Shown here: positions 38,673 to 38,995 of the stretch, in pieces
How positions within the stretch are numbered: the first letter of the stretch is position 1
Layout of the letters: the number at the start of each line of letters is the position of its first letter
IMG/VR virus record: IMGVR_UViG_3300010371_000023
Location: 1-38,995 of that record
Source: a virus
DNA length: 38,995 nucleotides
Direction: 5' to 3' (one strand)
Position numbers and translations under genes: made by a program
Notes under the pieces: generated by a model
The model's database searches: none
What the model saw: only the letters and a program-made list of their open reading frames with translations
Told to the model about the DNA's origin: nothing

Positions 38673-38995
38673 ATGGGAATATTTGATTCTTTGTTTGGAA
38701 GTGACGATCCAGGAGTTGAGCAAGTCTCAACATTAAGTCCAATTCAACAAAAATATTTGAAAAAATATTTCAAGAATCCAATTGAAAAGAATGCCACATA
38801 TGGTGCTGGAAATGATTATATTCAAAGGTTATTATCAGGTGATCCAGAATTAATGCAGCAATTTACTCAGCCCTATATGGATCAGTTCAATGAAGAAATA
38901 GTTCCAGGAATTGCTCAAAGATTCGCTGGTATGGGTACAGGAGCTGGTGCTGGAAGTTCATCAGGATTAAATAATTCTTTGGCACAAGCAGGAAA
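38673..38995 (+). CDS. putative ejection/internal virion protein, N-terminal part (continues at base 1)
   Basis: The start of the 214-residue protein described at 1-445: ATG 38673 with GAGG about 5 bases upstream, and the frame stays open to the window end. The N terminus is polar and helical (MGIFDSLFGSDDPG) with a short helical region to about residue 65. Continuing the frame over the circular junction gives the protein ending at 445. Function as for the C-terminal half. Confidence 0.65.
   Translation, partial: MGIFDSLFGSDDPGVEQVSTLSPIQQKYLKKYFKNPIEKNATYGAGNDYIQRLLSGDPELMQQFTQPYMDQFNEEIVPGIAQRFAGMGTGAGAGSSSGLNNSLAQAG
38873..38995. repeat. terminal redundancy, right copy
   Basis: Exact copy of bases 1-123, in the same frame of the same gene. 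It supports circular closure. The physical ends of the packaged genome cannot be located from this. Confidence 0.95.

Noticed and set aside
1-38995. tRNA genes, CRISPR arrays, integrase/att sites, insertion sequences
   Set aside because: I looked for cloverleaf and T-loop patterns, regularly spaced repeats and recombinase motifs and saw none. Absence by eye is not proof for tRNAs.
38873-38995. True direct terminal repeats
   Set aside because: The repeat sits in mid-gene and is short, which fits assembler overlap on a circular or permuted molecule better than physical packaging ends.

Overview
This window is essentially one complete AT-rich genome of a short-tailed (podovirus-like) dsDNA phage. 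Bases 1-123 are repeated exactly at 38873-38995, so the unique sequence is 38,872 bp and closes into a circle. The gene starting at 38673 runs across the join and ends at 445. The hallmark genes are terminase, a P22-like portal, scaffold, a major capsid protein of the N4-gp56 type, head-tail adaptor/tail-hub proteins and ejection proteins. The host cannot be named. Strong Shine-Dalgarno sites, a lipobox protein, RusA and a lambda-like initiator/loader pair fit a Gram-negative, SD-using, low-GC host. I see no integrase, DNA polymerase, RNA polymerase, tRNA or CRISPR array.

Layout. (1) 1-3198, rightward: three Q/A/G-rich proteins, probably ejected internal virion proteins. (2) 3157-4368, leftward: a membrane operon with an SPFH/prohibitin-like protein, a TM/coiled-coil protein and a 42-residue hydrophobic peptide. 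(3) 4533-10021, rightward: seven tail-fibre/appendage genes with internal module duplication, closed by a terminator near 10227. (4) 10276-11880, rightward: small genes ending in a GroES-like co-chaperonin. They include a 34-residue membrane peptide and a lipoprotein. (5) 15634-11877, leftward: a tightly overlapping recombination operon with a PD-(D/E)XK nuclease, a Bet/RecT annealase and an HNH-like endonuclease. (6) 15728-20640, rightward: an XRE regulator, an initiator gene carrying phased iterons (candidate origin), a DnaC-like ATPase, an SSB-like protein followed by a second short protein with the same acidic tail, and RusA. (7) 22157-20637, leftward: small early genes headed by a ribbon-helix-helix regulator with a tandem operator. 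(8) 22295-38995, rightward: packaging, head and tail genes.

The most notable features are as follows. The major capsid gene is split by a 213-nt element with the hallmarks of an ORF-less group I intron, and the predicted P1 and P10 pairings define both splice sites and restore the conserved capsid reading frame. The initiator gene contains a run of CGAGAC repeats at 11-bp spacing next to an AT-rich stretch. Two adjacent genes end in the same SSB-like EEECPF tip. SPFH and GroES homologues suggest manipulation of host membrane proteostasis and folding. A 19-codon leader is coupled to the annealase gene. No recognisable endolysin is present.

How the parts probably work together (inference): the XRE and ribbon-helix-helix proteins act at two divergent control regions. 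The initiator binds its own gene and loads helicase through the DnaC-like protein. The nuclease and annealase, with the SSB-like protein and RusA, process concatemers for packaging by the terminase through the portal into a scaffolded head.
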